Part shown: positions 22,250-34,375 of the stretch, one piece after another
Position numbering within the stretch: position 1 is the stretch's first letter
Layout: every line of letters begins with the position of its first letter
Assembly: GCF_029227915.1 (NCBI RefSeq)
Contig: NC_079876.1
Coordinates: 15,438,001-15,502,000 of the forward strand
Direction of reading: 5' to 3'
DNA length: 64,000 nt
From: Hydractinia symbiolongicarpus
Taxonomy: Eukaryota; Cnidaria; Hydrozoa; Anthoathecata; Hydractiniidae
Program-made: the position numbers and the translations under genes
Notes under the pieces: generated by a model
The model's database searches: none
What the model was told of the DNA's origin: nothing
What the model saw: only the letters and a program-made list of their open reading frames with translations

Positions 22250-25200
22250 CACTTGTTCTCTACAAACGCAGCTGCCTGCTTAAGCAACATTGAAACCTTA
22301 AGACTTCATAGTTTTAAAATTCCAGAGAAAACAAAAAAACGCAGAAAAAAAAGGGGTCCTTTACCATCTACGACAAAGGCAAAGTTTTATCATCTCCCAG
22401 ACGCATCAAGAATTCCAAAATTCCGAAAACTGACAAATGGCTCTGCTGATCCTCTTTTATTGGAACATATTAATAGTGGCTACGGTAGGTTTAAGTAAAA
22501 CATCCAGCAGGGTAACAAGGTAGCACTATTGCCCTACCTAACAAAGGAAAAATGACTAATAATTATGTGCATTTTATTTTTAGGTTTTCCGCGTGACTGT
22601 TATAATTTTGAAAAAAAAGAACCATGCTCAATTTCATTGTCACTTGGCCTCACAGAACAACGATTTGATGATAGGATAAGACAATACTTCCCTTTACTAC
22701 CAAATATTTATTTTTTCCACACATTGGATAGAAATAAACGACCGAAACGTGTGAATATAAAATGTCCTATAAATATAAAAAGCCTCAAGTATAACGGAGT
22801 AATAGTGATTGCATCACAATCTCTCGAAGGTATGTTGAAACCAAACTATAGGATTTGAAAATACGTTATAGTAACTTTTAGAACTAACCTTTAGAATGTT
22901 TTTTTTCTGCGCAGGTTTCATTCAGCAAATAAATTAGATTTAATTTTTAGGATTTCTGACATCTACGTGGTATTACAATTACGTTTCATTCCATCAAACA
23001 TTTCATAATGAGACACCTATATATTACTTATTTACGTATATATAAACCATTGTTGCAATATTGAAAGATCAGACGTGTATATACATGTGTTATTTGTTTG
23101 TTCAGCTCTACCTCAAAGTACAAGCACGCCATCTCAGGCAAGTCGTTCAAACGTTTTATCAGGTGAGACTTCTTTCTTTTATATGGCTTTATCGACACAA
23201 ACCATTGTTGCAATGTTGAAAGATCAGGCGTGTATATATGTGTTACTTATTCGTTCAGCTCTACCTCAAAGTACAAGCACGCCATCTCAGGCAAGTCGCT
23301 TAAACGTTTTATCAGGTGAGACTTCTTTCTTTTATATGGCTTTATCGACACAAACCATTGTTGCAATGTTAAAAGATCAGACGTGTATACATGTGTTATT
23401 TGTTTGTTCAGCTCTACCTCAAAGTACAAGCACGCCATCTCAGGCAAGTCGTTCAAACGTTTTATCAGGTGAGACTTCTTTCTTTTATATGGCTTTATCG
23501 ACACAAACCATTGTTGCAATGTTGAAAGATCAGGCGTGTATATATGTGTTACTTATTCGTTCAGCTCTACCTCAAAGTACAAGCACGCCATCTCAGGCAA
23601 GTCGCTTAAACGTTTTATCAGGTGAGACTTCTTTCTTTTATATGGCTTTATCGACACAAACCATTGTTGCAATGTTAAAAGATCAGACGTGTATATATGT
23701 GTTACTTTTTCGTTCAGCTCTACCTCAAAGTACAAGCACGCCATCTCAGGCAAGTCGCTTAAACGTTTCACCAGGTGAGACTTCTTTCATTTAAATGGCT
23801 TTATCGACAAAACACTCTTGCAATGTTGAAAAATCAGACGTGTATATATGTATGTATTACTGAATGAATATTGTGTACGTCAACTTATATTTTTTTTCTA
23901 CAAATCACTTCAGAATCACGACCCAGGATATGTGGTGTTTGTGGCTCCACATATATAGAAAACTGCATCCGATGTGAACAGGATTTGGAATACGAGGAAA
24001 GCATCCGTGCTGATAGGGCTGCTGATATCCATAATAGCAACTACGACGTCGAATCCGACAATGAAAATACGCCGTTATGCTCAGAAGACCTACGTGCAGC
24101 CAGAGTTGCTTTTTTGACTAAAAATTCAACTGCTTCTAACAACACATTTGGCAATGATGAAGTCGAACTTTTCTTCGAACGCAGCGGCGGTGACATTGAC
24201 GAACCTGAAGTCGATATAAACTATATTCCAGCTACAAGTCACAGCGAGTTTATGGACAATGCCCTTTCTAAATTCACAGCGATTGATAAAAAAAAGAAAA
24301 TTATAATTATACAAAGAGACAAATCGAAATTTTGGTCTGTATTGTTTCGCCAAAAACTCAACCTAACTACACATGCGCCATGTGTTCGATTCGCAGGAGA
24401 AGCAGGAGCAGATGCTGGAGGTCCATTGCGAGAGTTTCTCACACTATCAATGAAAAATATACCGTTGCTCTCTACCATGGTTTTCGGAGAGGAAAAGTGT
24501 CTGTGTTTCGATGCTAACACAGAATCTCTGATCGATAACAAGTATTTTTTTTTAGGGCAGCTATCTGCGTTGTCAATACTCCAGAATGGTCGTGGTCCTG
24601 AATGCTTTCACCCTGCAGTGGTGCGATCAATTTATGGTCTAAATCAACCTGCAACCATCGAGAATGTAGGAGACTATGAAATAAAAAAAACACTTGAAAA
24701 CATTCAAAACGGAGATTACGACTCACTTCTAGAGAAAGGGATAAGTGTAATTAATCGCTCAGAAACTGAACTTAGACGCTTGTTCTTGATAAATGGGATA
24801 GTTCACCAGAACTATTCTAGTATACATCAATACATCTCAGGCATAAAATCTATATACCCAGCTTTTACGGAACAACGAGCCTATCAAATTATGGAGAAGT
24901 ATTTTTTGTTTTCCGACAAAGAGATCACATATGATGATATGGTGGCTCTTTTTAATTACGAGGACCTTGATGAATGCGAAGTTAACTCGAATCGCTTCTT
25001 AGAAATACAAGACTGTATTGTAGAGTTCGAGCTATTTCTTTCACAAGTTGATTCCGGGGAAGTGACACGCAATAATTTACCTCTACGTTTTGATCAACTC
25101 GTAGAATTTTGCACTGGTGTTGACAGGATACCACCATATGGTTTTGAAAAAAAAATCGATGTGAAGTTCAAAGATGTTTCTCTTCCAAATGCGTCAACAT

Positions 25201-25289
25201 GCAGTTTAACACTGACTATTCCTACAAAGGAATTGAGTAAGAGAATGGCGACAGGTATCCACTTTGGTGAAGGTTTTGGTGTTGTTTGA
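20656..25289 (+). CDS. HECT-domain E3 ubiquitin ligase, complete copy 2
   Basis: Exons: 20656-21028, 21648-21749, 21946-22011, 22095-22484, 22584-22829, five 57-nt exons (23106-23162, 23259-23315, 23412-23468, 23565-23621, 23718-23774) and 23914-25289; about 945 residues, all junctions in phase 1. HECT enzymes take ubiquitin on a Cys and pass it to substrate. Seen: a basic N-terminus; Ser/Thr-rich linkers; an 11-Asp tract (22217-22249) before a KKRRKKRG basic patch; a conserved-looking block in exon 5 (RFDDRIRQYFPLLPNIYFFHTLDRN); a CxxC pair motif; then HECT with FAGEAGADAGGPLREFL and, near the C-terminus, LPNASTC with the likely catalytic Cys at 25200-25202, ending in GEGFGVV. It resembles the G2E3-like HECT proteins expanded in fish and cnidarians. 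The first ATG (20656) lies just after the Helitron end, so the true 5' exon and promoter are uncertain. Confidence 0.85.
23106..23774 (+). repeat. Five tandem copies of a 153-bp exon-intron unit (HECT copy 2)
   Basis: Same array as at 18286, carried over by the gene duplication, with no difference seen. Each 96-nt intron is a multiple of three and has no stop in the coding frame, so the array stays open if unspliced; the uninterrupted frame spans 23075-23794. Confidence 0.85.
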
Positions 25290-26050
25290 TTAAGATAATT
25301 TTTTATTGGTCACACGTTTTTTTGTATTTGTTCCTTATTATTATAACATTTGAATATTGCACCTCTCTTATAAAAAGTTCACATTTTATGTGATTCTCTG
25401 GTCACATGTTGGAAGTATAATATCGAAACTCAGCTAATAAGCCACGCGCCTTTACCGAGATTTACGGTATACTATGAAGGTCCAGAAATGAGTGAAAATT
25501 TTGCGTTTTATTCCTAATGGTATACCCGCATATTTGTTGAATCTCAACCTGACCAGCAGAAACTAGAATTTTGATGAAAAGATTTATTTGTGTGTATCTT
25601 TACAATATTGAACACTACAATATTGAACCCATATATACGGGAATCCCGAGATTAAAGTCTTTCGATTTTTTTCAAACTTTGATTATATTATTGCCGATAG
25701 TAACCATATTCCTGCAAATTTCAGCTTAATACTACTTTTTATAAAGATTTTATAGCAGTTTTTACCCACGTCAGTACACTACATAGTTGTTGCGTTCAGA
25801 ACTAATAGTTTCATGCTGCGCATGGACAACAATCTTCAGCTAAATAAATAACGTTCAACAAATTACAATGTGTTCTCAATGCAATGACGTCAGTCCTTTG
25901 TATTTGTATTTTTATGAATATTTTCTTTTCTTAAAAGTGCGCACTTTTAAGAAAATTAAGAAAAGAGAAGATATTAAAATGGTATACTCTATCATCGTTT
26001 TTTATAATAGTCTATATTTTATTTTCATTTTTTTTTTGTTAAACATTGTA
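25290..26050. other. 3' flank of the HECT gene, no gene seen
   Basis: AT-rich sequence after the HECT stop. There is a 14-bp inverted pair cttaaaagtgcgcacttttaag near 25931-25952. No exon recognised. Confidence 0.4.
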
Positions 26051-26064
26051 CAGTATATATAACA

Positions 26065-26404
26065 ATATGACCCGTTAAGTGGGACACTCATGGGACCGAT
26101 TAAATTTGTTTGTAAATATATGAAATTGAGTGTTGGATTTTGAGGTTCGAAAAGCGATACGATTTTTGACGCTACAATGCAGTGGTTTCTCAAAATATAG
26201 ATAATATTTTCTTTAAAGTCACACTTTTAAGCGAAGATTTTGGTTCAAGGGACCAGAAAATTATGTCCCACTTTGACACACTTACCCAAGATATCCCACT
26301 AAAGTGAAGTTTTTTGGTGGAATTTGATGAGGAAGTTCAAGGGAAACCTGATTTTTCCCACTTAGCAAAATTCCTACTTATCCAGGGTCCCACTTAACTT
26401 ATAC
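26065..26404. mobile_element. Possible miniature inverted-repeat element
   Basis: gttaagtgggacac near 26073 is matched in inverse orientation by ggtcccacttaac near 26388, and further gtcccac/gtgggac motifs lie inside (26259-26300). About 340 bp with no coding. No target-site duplication was identified, so the borders are approximate. Confidence 0.4.
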
Positions 26405-26843
26405 GGTATCTTCATATATACGAGATCGTGTTTTTGTTATTTTTGTTGATTTTTTTCTTTACCTTTCGAAACATTTGTATGATAACTTTGCTTCATAGTT
26501 CTGAACTGACTGTTTCATTTAATTTTCCCACCTTCTCATGTCAAAAAACATTTTCCCCTTTATTTCGACTTTCGTCCAAAAATATTTCTTAAATTAAAAA
26601 ACCCCGGTGTGTGAGAAAGAAAAGTGACGAGTTTCCTGACAGCCTTCTTGTATATACAATGCTCCAACGTTCTCCTACGGCTTTCCTGAAAAGTATTTCC
26701 AACTTCCAAAAAGGTCTATCATTGCTCTTCATTTTCATTTTGTTAGCAGTTTCGCCTTAAAAGGGTATGGAAAGAATTTGATTTCTTATTAAAATCTACG
26801 AGAAATAGTTTTTATTCATACAACATTTTATTTCATTAAAGGT

Positions 26844-29232
26844 ATGTCTTCAGCGACACCTGTATCAAGAATAAACAATATCATCAATTATATTAGACGA
26901 AACATATCGAATAATCCAGACATTCATCAAGTACACCTACTGCGCTCCACATTAGTGAATGGAAAAAGAAATCTTGAAGTTATGAGTATTTACCATTTAT
27001 TTCTCTCGTTTCGAACAAAAGTGCTCTTTGTTCTCACAGTTTGTCTCCTTTTTCTTATCTATTTCCTTCAAATTCTCTCAAAATAACAGATAATTCGAGA
27101 TAATTCCATATATATAATGATATATAATCAACTCATTCGTTTAGAGATTAACTAGTGCCCTGAGTCAAACAGAATATGACGACCTTCGCGCGAAGATTTC
27201 AGAATTAATGGGCGCTCTGGATAGGCGTACAAATCTGCTCCAATCAAGCGGTAATATACATTTTTAGCTTCTTTACATTTATTGATTTATTTATTTCGTT
27301 TTCGTGAACATTTATACAGGATAGTAACACTTCAATAAATAAAAATACTGTTATCAATGTGTGTCCAGTGTATATTTACATAAAAAAGTGAAAAATTTAA
27401 ATGTTGAAAGCATAATGTTAAAATATACAAATGTTAATACGTAAGAGTAATGAAGTATGTAAAAAAATCAAACAGTGTGGTTCGTAAAATCGAATTGTGT
27501 TTAGTTTCACAAGATATTTTATTTAGTTACGACTGCACCTGTCAGAATGCAGGGAATGACTAGTGGACAGCGTGGCCGAGATATGCTATTTATAGCAGCA
27601 AGTTAGAAAATCTTTTGTCTATGGGGTTCACTGTTGAAAAAATCGCTAGAGAAGGTTTACTTGGTGGTACTATGCATCCAAATACTATCCACAATTTCAT
27701 CAAATAATCTCAAATCCAGTCACCAAGACAGAGGTTCGCCAACCTTAACGATAGGGAATTAACTGAAAAGATACAATCCATACATAAGGATTTCCCAAAC
27801 TCTGGCGCTTTAGAAATTCAAGCTCATCTTCGAAATCAAAACATAATTGTACAGAGAGACAGAGTTAGAACCACACTATCTGCAGTTGATCCTATTGGAA
27901 CAGCGACAAGGTGGAGTCAGACAATTGAACGGAGAAGCTACTACGTTCCTACTCCAAACTTTCTGTGGCATACCGACAGTCATCATAAATTGATACGGTA
28001 TGTTTTTGAGTACACGTTATTGTTTTAAAATATGTTTTTATAACTTGAAAAAAGCATTGGAAAATAAAAATAAGAAACTCATTCTCAGAAACTCAACTCA
28101 ATACAAAAGTTAATCTGAGGTACTGACATTTTATTATATGTATTTAAAGATAACTTCAAACTCAAGAATAAATAAGAATTTCAAGCTAAAATACAGAAAA
28201 TAACTTTTCTTGTAAAAATGAAGTAATGCAAAATTTCTTTGTAGATGGAACTTTGTTATCCATGGAATTATCGATGGCTACTTAAGATTTGTACCAATGC
28301 TTAGAATATCAACAGATAACTTGGCGAAAACGGCTTTTGATTTTTTCCTCGAAAGTATAAGATCTTGTGGAATTCCTGGGAGAATGCGCGCTGATGGGGG
28401 AAGCGAATTTAACCACGTAGAATCTTTCATGAAATTAGCGAATGGACAGAATAGAGAGAGTTTTATGAGGGGGAAGTCGGTTCATAATCAAAGAATCGAA
28501 AGATTGTGGAAAGACGTCCACGAAAAGGTTGTTGCTAAGTATAAAGATACGTTTCTCCATATGGAAAATGTAAGTACTGTTAACCCTATTCATACTAGGC
28601 TTTTTTGGGCTGTTCAGAGACAAAGGACCGTCATGAAAACAACAAAATGGCACATCACAATTTTTAATATCAGTGCCTTTAGTGTGACATTATCACGAAA
28701 TTTAAAAAATCCGAAAAACTGAAAAACGTGTTCGTTTTGTCAAAAAGGCAAAATTGGAGGAGCAACGTAGCCATTATAAACAGTTTTTTCTTCTTAGCAT
28801 GACATCTTAGACGTAGAGGATCCCATACACATGTTTTGTTTACATCACACATTTGCAAAACGCATTGATCGAGACTTGCAGAAATGGAAGGATGCGCATA
28901 ACAACCATAAAATGCGAACGGAACATCACCAGACACCTCTTCAGCTTTGGATCAGTGGAGGAATTTTTTCACAGCAATTTCAATCGACAGCGATGGATAA
29001 CATTCACCGCAGAAGTTTACGTGAAATAGAGGATTTAATTACAAGGTTTTTACGGAGTAATCGTCTGATAGAACCTAGCGGTATTACAGCTGTTTTACAA
29101 AGATTCCCCGCACCATTGACAGCGGTGAAACTACAACTATTAGAGCAAAGTATTAACACCCAAGCCGATTCCGATCAATATGGGATTGACATATATATAA
29201 AAGTAGTGGAATTTGTACGTAATAATCGCTGA
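26844..29232 (+). pseudogene. Multi-exon integrase-core (DDE) gene, disabled
   Basis: Exons with good splice sites: possibly 26844-26980 (MSSATPVSRINNIINYIRR), 27145-27250 (TEYDDLRAKISELMGALDRR), 27527-27998, 28245-28569 and 28798-29232. The third has a helix-turn-helix-like part (SKLENLLSMGFTVEKIA) and LWHTDSHHKLIR with the first Asp. The fourth gives NFVIHGIIDGYLRF, MRADGGSEF with the second Asp, and SVHNQRIERLWKD with the Glu. The last gives HTFAKRIDRDLQKWKDAHNNHKMRTEHHQTPLQLW, cut here for length into two recognisable halves. This is the integrase-like family with introns found in cnidarians and fishes. A one-base-type frameshift near 27578 and a TAA at 27705-27707 disable it unless the assembly is wrong. 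Three catalytic positions are otherwise present. Confidence 0.75.
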
Positions 29233-30190
29233 GACTGAGCACATATATCTTGAAGCTTTATCCTTTATTTTTTTTAATTATCATTGAATGTCTTGTACAA
29301 GGTTTGGAAGATCATTCGTTTAGTAAGTGTGGAGCCTATTTAATTTATATCGAGCATTTCTTCAATCGAATCCATATATCTAGAAAGTTATTTGACGCGA
29401 CAATGGATCGTTAGCATTTATCCGATTTAAAGATCTCGTGTGTTTGACGGAAAATAGGTTACTTTGCTACAAAAGTGAACATGTAATAAATATTGTTTAT
29501 CATATAACAATTAATATAACCGTAAAAAACTGATGACGAGTGAGGTTTATTTCCTTCTGTGAATTGACTGTTTCTGAATATTTCGCGAGGATTTTTATCA
29601 ACGTTTTGGAAGTTTTTCTTCCATTTTCAAGATTAGAATTGTTTTTACAAGTGTGCTGTCTTTTATTTATTTTCGCGACAATTTGGGGATATTTTGTTCG
29701 TAGTATTTTAAGTTATTTTGGGGATTAGAACCAAAAAACAAGGCGTAGACCATGTCGATGCTATAGAGGGATGACTATTGGTTCAATTTTGAAAAACGTT
29801 CCATTTTTAATTTTTTAAAAAAAAATTTGGCCAGGAAATTTAACCCATGCGAAAAATTAAGCCACTTAAGGTACTTATTGAACAGTGCTTTCTTTACCTT
29901 AGTTACAAACCTGACATTGATTTTTTTAGACCATAATCAATCTTACATAATATGCGGTGGTCACTTGAGAAAATAAGCAAAGGTACTTTTTCTTATTCCT
30001 ATGATAATATGAACATTTTGTGCTCAGGATTTTCAGTTTGAAAATTTGTTATTGCTTTATACATTAGGTGTAGTGTCTGGGGTATTGCCTGAAAAATTGG
30101 AAAACTGCGATGTTGTTGTGCAGCATGTAGTACATAAAATGTAAGTTTTGGTTTTGCTGAACTGTCTTCCCCATCTGTATATGAAATAAT
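29233..30190. other. No recognisable gene
   Basis: AT-rich spacer between the integrase gene and the zinc-finger candidate. A 62-codon frame at 29540-29728 is hydrophobic but has no recognisable domain. Nothing else supported. Confidence 0.4.
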
Positions 30191-30191
30191 A

Positions 30192-30855
30192 ATCTCACAT
30201 TTGCTGTTTAGGGGTTTTCGTATAAGAAAAAAAATAACATCAGAACTTGGGAGTGTTGACGCTGTTGTGGAGAGCAGAAGCAACAATAGATCTCGATACA
30301 TTATGATGTGTCCTGTCAGTGGTTGTGACTATCAAGGGCAACACGTTGATAGCCATCTGGTGTCGTTACATCAATGGACAAGATACCATGGACGATTTTT
30401 CAAATCTCGTCAAATTCGGATGTTCAATTTCATAATGAAACTTTCCCATCACGGTCAGCATAAGCCATTACCATGTTCTTTATGCGGACGGTACGTTTAT
30501 ATTTCACAGTATTCAGCTCATAAACATTAACCTGTCGTTCTTCGTAACCCTTGTGATATAGTAAAATCAAGATTCAAAGCTGACAGGAAAACAGTTCATA
30601 ATACAGCTTTCCATAAACTGATAAAATTACATCGTCTCCACAAGAAACAATCCGGTTATGTTTTAAAACAATGGAAAATTAATTATCTGAGGCAACATTT
30701 GCATTTTTTATTCTAGTTATCTCGACCGTTCGGACACCCATTTAAAAAAGACACATGGAATAGCTACCAAAAAGGTTCCTGTAAGCATGCAGAAGGCACG
30801 GAAACTCGCGTTGAAACACGCAAAATCAAAGTCAAAACAATTTGATCCTACGTAG
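30192..30855 (+). pseudogene. C2H2-like zinc-finger coding remnant or terminal exons
   Basis: A frame at 30201-30530 contains CPVSGCDYQGQHVDSHLVSLH and PLPCSLCGRYVYISQYSAHKH, two Cys2...His2-like modules, then a stop at 30528. The same frame stays open beyond it (RNPCDIVKSRFKADRKTVH). After an acceptor-like ttttattctag near 30714, a last exon reads YLDRSDTHLKKTHGIATKK and ends in a Lys-rich tail with a stop at about 30855. C..C followed by a LD.H....H motif recurs in cnidarian zinc-finger proteins of unknown function. The internal stop suggests decay or an unrecognised intron. Nucleic-acid binding is inferred only. Confidence 0.4.
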
Positions 30856-31319
30856 CGACAATAATTTCGAGTTCAAATGAAGTAACAAGACGTTTTTTTC
30901 AAGATTAAAGTGAATTGGGTAGAAAAAGAGTTGAAGCGCCCGTTAACTTGTTGTTTTTCCTTTTCCTGCACATTATAATTGCTACACGTTTTTTGTTTTT
31001 GTTTTATAAGCATCACCTTTAGGTTCAGAACATTGAACAAATAAACAATTTTTAAGCATAACATCGAGGCTCAACTTTTGAGATAAACTCTATCAATGAA
31101 AACTCACAATGCTCAGGTTCCTGCAGATTTGACAAAATATACCAATGTAAGTATTATTTGAGCCTCGTATTCGATTTCATAAATATGTTGATAATAACAT
31201 GTCAATGGTATTCGTGTCAACTTATCACTTTACATCTCAAATAAAGTTTACTATGAAGAGCATAGATGTTGTATTATGTATTCGAACCTAACTAAAGAAA
31301 ATAGGGACACGACAAACGT

Positions 31320-31853
31320 TTTGCTTGGTGGTATGTAGCCATCTGACACAATCAACTCGATATCGTACGAAGATTTTCAGCAGCCTAGTTTGATGAGTGC
31401 AACTTCCGAAATTCTGAAGGGCACGAGCCAATTGATTCTTATTAATTTCGACCCGTGTATAGAATCGATAAATTGAATCGTAAACTATTATACCTATTAG
31501 CGCATAGTAAGTGTGATCCCCGTCGATAAACAGTTCCACGCGATGGTAAAAACATAGTTGCGTGCATCTCTGCTAGGTACAACATGTTGTGTGGTGGTAT
31601 ATAGCCAACCGAGACACTTAGTTTGATGAGTGCACCTTCCAAAATTCTAAAGGGCACTAAGCCAATTGATTCTTATTAATTTCGACCCGTGTATAGAATT
31701 GATAAATTGAATCGTAAACTATTGTACTTATCAGCCCATAGTAAGTGTGATCCCCGTCGATAAACAGTTCCACGCAATGGTAAAAATATAGTTGCCTGCA
31801 TTTCTGCTAGGTACAACATGTTGTGTGGTGGTATTTAGCCAACCGAGACACTA
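31320..31853. repeat. Tandem repeat, 233-bp period, about 2.3 copies
   Basis: Units start at 31388 and 31621 with gtttgatgagtgca; the tail of a preceding unit (ggtggtatgtagcca) is at 31329. The units share long near-identical stretches such as gtgtgatccccgtcgataaa and end in ggtggtatatagccaacc. Related sequence recurs at 33995-34375 and 35240-35550. No coding function seen. Confidence 0.8.
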
Positions 31854-32273
31854 TAGTATGAACCAGTACTTCTGTACTTTAGCAAGTGAACACTAAGACC
31901 ATTAATAGCAAATTTATAAATAACTTACATATCAATAATAACGAATACTCATTAAAAATACGACACACTGATAATTAAAATAAAGTTAAAAATTATCACT
32001 AACTTCAAGAATGATTGTTCTACTTGTTTTCATATTAAATATTTATTTTGTTTATTTCGGGCTTGCAAGCGTTACGACAAATTTCAACTACTAGCAATTT
32101 TCACAGAATTTTTAAGGTGATTCTTTCCTATGGCCTAAGCTCAATATTATTGCTTAAGATTTCTTCGACTAGAGTTCCAATTTATGCTTAAATGGCATGC
32201 TTTATTTAAAAACTGACGTAGAAATTAGTGTACATCTCTACGCATGAATAAGTTCATAGGTAGAATTCGTAAC

Positions 32274-32310
32274 ACCTTGGAGGAAAGAATACGTATTCTT
32301 CCTCCAAGGT
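32274..32310. repeat. Near-perfect 37-nt palindrome
   Basis: accttggaggaaagaatac is followed immediately by its reverse complement with one base missing (gtattcttcctccaaggt). No loop. It is surrounded by AT-rich DNA with no other feature. Confidence 0.8.
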
Positions 32311-32655
32311 AACACAGAATATTTTAATAATTACAATTTGTAAATATGAATATGAATGATTTAATTGTATAGTGTTTATTGTTAATATTATTTTATTTAT
32401 TTATTTCCGGTTATATTTGCTTACTGTAATTGTAAAATATATTTATTGTTTAAAGTGTCAATACGAGTTTGATATAAAAAGTTCAGAATATTTTTATCGC
32501 AAAATATTTGTCGTCTTTGGTATCGTTATTTCTGCAATTTATTAAAAATGTACGTTTCAACGTAAACGTACGTAAACGTCTTAAATATTATAAAATGCTT
32601 ATTTTTTCTAAAAAGTTAAATAAAAAAACACAAAACAATAAAAACAATAAAAACC

Positions 32656-32938
32656 AAGGAAGACGTCTTATAGATAGATAAAAGATGTCTTTCTAAAGAT
32701 GCATTTAAAAAGTTGCATTAAAGATGCATTTTAGTCGCTTCTACATCTGTAAAAGGTCTAAAAGATGTCTTTGGAAAGACGTCTTTTAAAAGATGTCTAA
32801 AAGAGATCTTTTGAAATGCATCTTTGAAAAGACCTCTTTTAGACGCTTAAAAAAGATGCATTATAGACGGACAAATCAGCGCTAAAAAAGACGTCTTTTA
32901 GAAATGCGGAAGATGTCTAAAAGACGTCTTTTAGAGCT
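32656..32938. repeat. Array of about fourteen AAAGA-core-TCTTT palindromes
   Basis: Degenerate short palindromes such as aaagacgtctttt, aaagatgtcttt, aaagatgcatttt and gagatctttt follow one another. The cores are GACGTC, GATGTC, ATGCAT or AGATCT, the spacing is irregular (about 12-35 bp) and the arms are A/T-rich. The last unit ends near 32935. It is distinct in sequence from the array at 13951 but similar in design. Confidence 0.75.
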
Positions 32939-33149
32939 CTTTGTGCCGGCTGGAATAGCATTCCAGTCAAATATCTAACACCAGTTGGCGATTTTGTCAC
33001 ATCACCACTTGTACATATAATCCACACGTATTGATAAAACAATCTTTTCTGTTCCAAAAATTGAAGACCAATTTCCGCGTTACCGTCAAAGTTATACGAA
33101 CGTGTCATATTGAACAGCTTTGTGACTATATAGATAAACAGTCTTTAGT

Positions 33150-33750
33150 TAATGGAACACAACCAGGTTACAGTGAGAGAAACTCGACAACAACGCAAAG
33201 CTATGAATAAAGGTAACCCTGGTTGTTTTAATTGACTACTTGAAAGCATTTGATATTGCACATTATGAATCTTTACTTCTCAAATTATATCAAATGAATT
33301 TCACAAAAAAAAACTTATTGATAATTCATGACTATCTTTCTTAAAGAAAACAGTTTGTTTAAGATATGATATAACATTAAACTCGCAACCTATGTATTTT
33401 GGAGTTCCTCAAGGTAGCATTTTAGGTCCAATTCTATTTAACTTGTACGTTATGGATCTATGCTCAGAATATTTCTTTAAATACAACACAATCTGCTGAC
33501 GACACTATATTCAACCTAAATCCCAAAGTGAAAAATTTGAAAACATGTGCCAAATCACTTGAGGACGTTTATCTGGTTGGTCACCCAAACAGAATCGTCT
33601 TTTCAACGATGAGAAGACGAAATTAATGTTTTTTTAACGAACAAAATGAGTTCGTATCGTCATCTTGAATTGAGCAACGATTGCGAAATTATTTATAACG
33701 CTAATTCAATCGAACGTAACACATTTTCATCAAATTTAAATCGCATCTGA
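33150..33750 (+). pseudogene. LINE-type reverse transcriptase remnant
   Basis: Fragments in several frames follow RT order: QPGYSERNSTTTQ (RT box before the first Asp), YFGVPQGSILGPILFNLY (the strongly conserved GxPQGSxLGP box, 33395-33444), QSADDTIF (the YADD-equivalent box) and FNDEKTKLMFF with YRHLELSNDCEIIYN (thumb). Frameshifts separate all of them. Related to, but not a copy of, the remnant at 3900. Confidence 0.85.
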
Positions 33751-33994
33751 AAGTCTTTTTGTCCTACCAGAACACAAGTAAATATAAACACAAATACACC
33801 TTTTGTCTTCTACTATTACTACGCACGTTTGATTTCTCTTCCTTTATTGTGTTTTTAGCCTTCTTCAGCCTCTACCAGCGTTCTCTAATCACCATGTGCC
33901 ATTGTCTCTTCTTAGTCTTAAATTTTATAATATTTTTCAATGCGTATATAAGTATATATTTACCATAATTTTAATTGGAGCTATTATTCAACCT

Positions 33995-34375
33995 GTGATC
34001 TCCGTCGATAGGCAGATCACCTTAACTAACCGCTAATAGGTATAATAGTTTACGACTCAAATTATAAAATCTATACACGGGTCGAAACTAATAAAAACGA
34101 ATTGGCTTAGCACCATTTAGAGTTATGGAAGGTTCATTCATCAACCGTCTAAGTTAGCTATATACCACCAAAAAACACATTTTTCATACCAGAGATGCAC
34201 GCAACTGTATCTTTACCATCACGTGGAACTGCTTATGGACGGGGTACCACGTGATGATAAAAATATAGTTGCGTACATCTCTGGTATGAAAATGTGTTGT
34301 TTGGTGAACTTATCCTAATTTCTAAAGGGCACTGGGCCAATTGATTTGTATTATAAATCAAATCTTGTCTTAATT
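33995..34375. repeat. Inverted copy of the 31.3-kb repeat with a 60-bp-arm hairpin
   Basis: The left half (33995-34226) matches the 233-bp unit in reverse complement. The arms 34163-34226 and 34246-34308 are complementary over about 60 bp with a few mismatches, around a 19-bp spacer. The right arm then continues as the direct orientation of the same repeat (tctaaagggcac, aattgat). It is a head-to-head pair of the repeat. Confidence 0.7.

Larger units (their letters stand above)
15304..24943. repeat. Tandem duplication of 4,820 bp (two copies)
   Basis: Positions 15304-20123 and 20124-24943 are the same sequence in direct tandem. Comparing by eye I found one difference, A at 17220 against T at 22040. 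The unit starts inside Helitron-like element 3 and ends inside the HECT coding exon. The junction (ggt at 20121-20123 joined to atgattttt) shows no extended microhomology. The duplication is either very recent or an assembly artefact. Confidence 0.95.
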
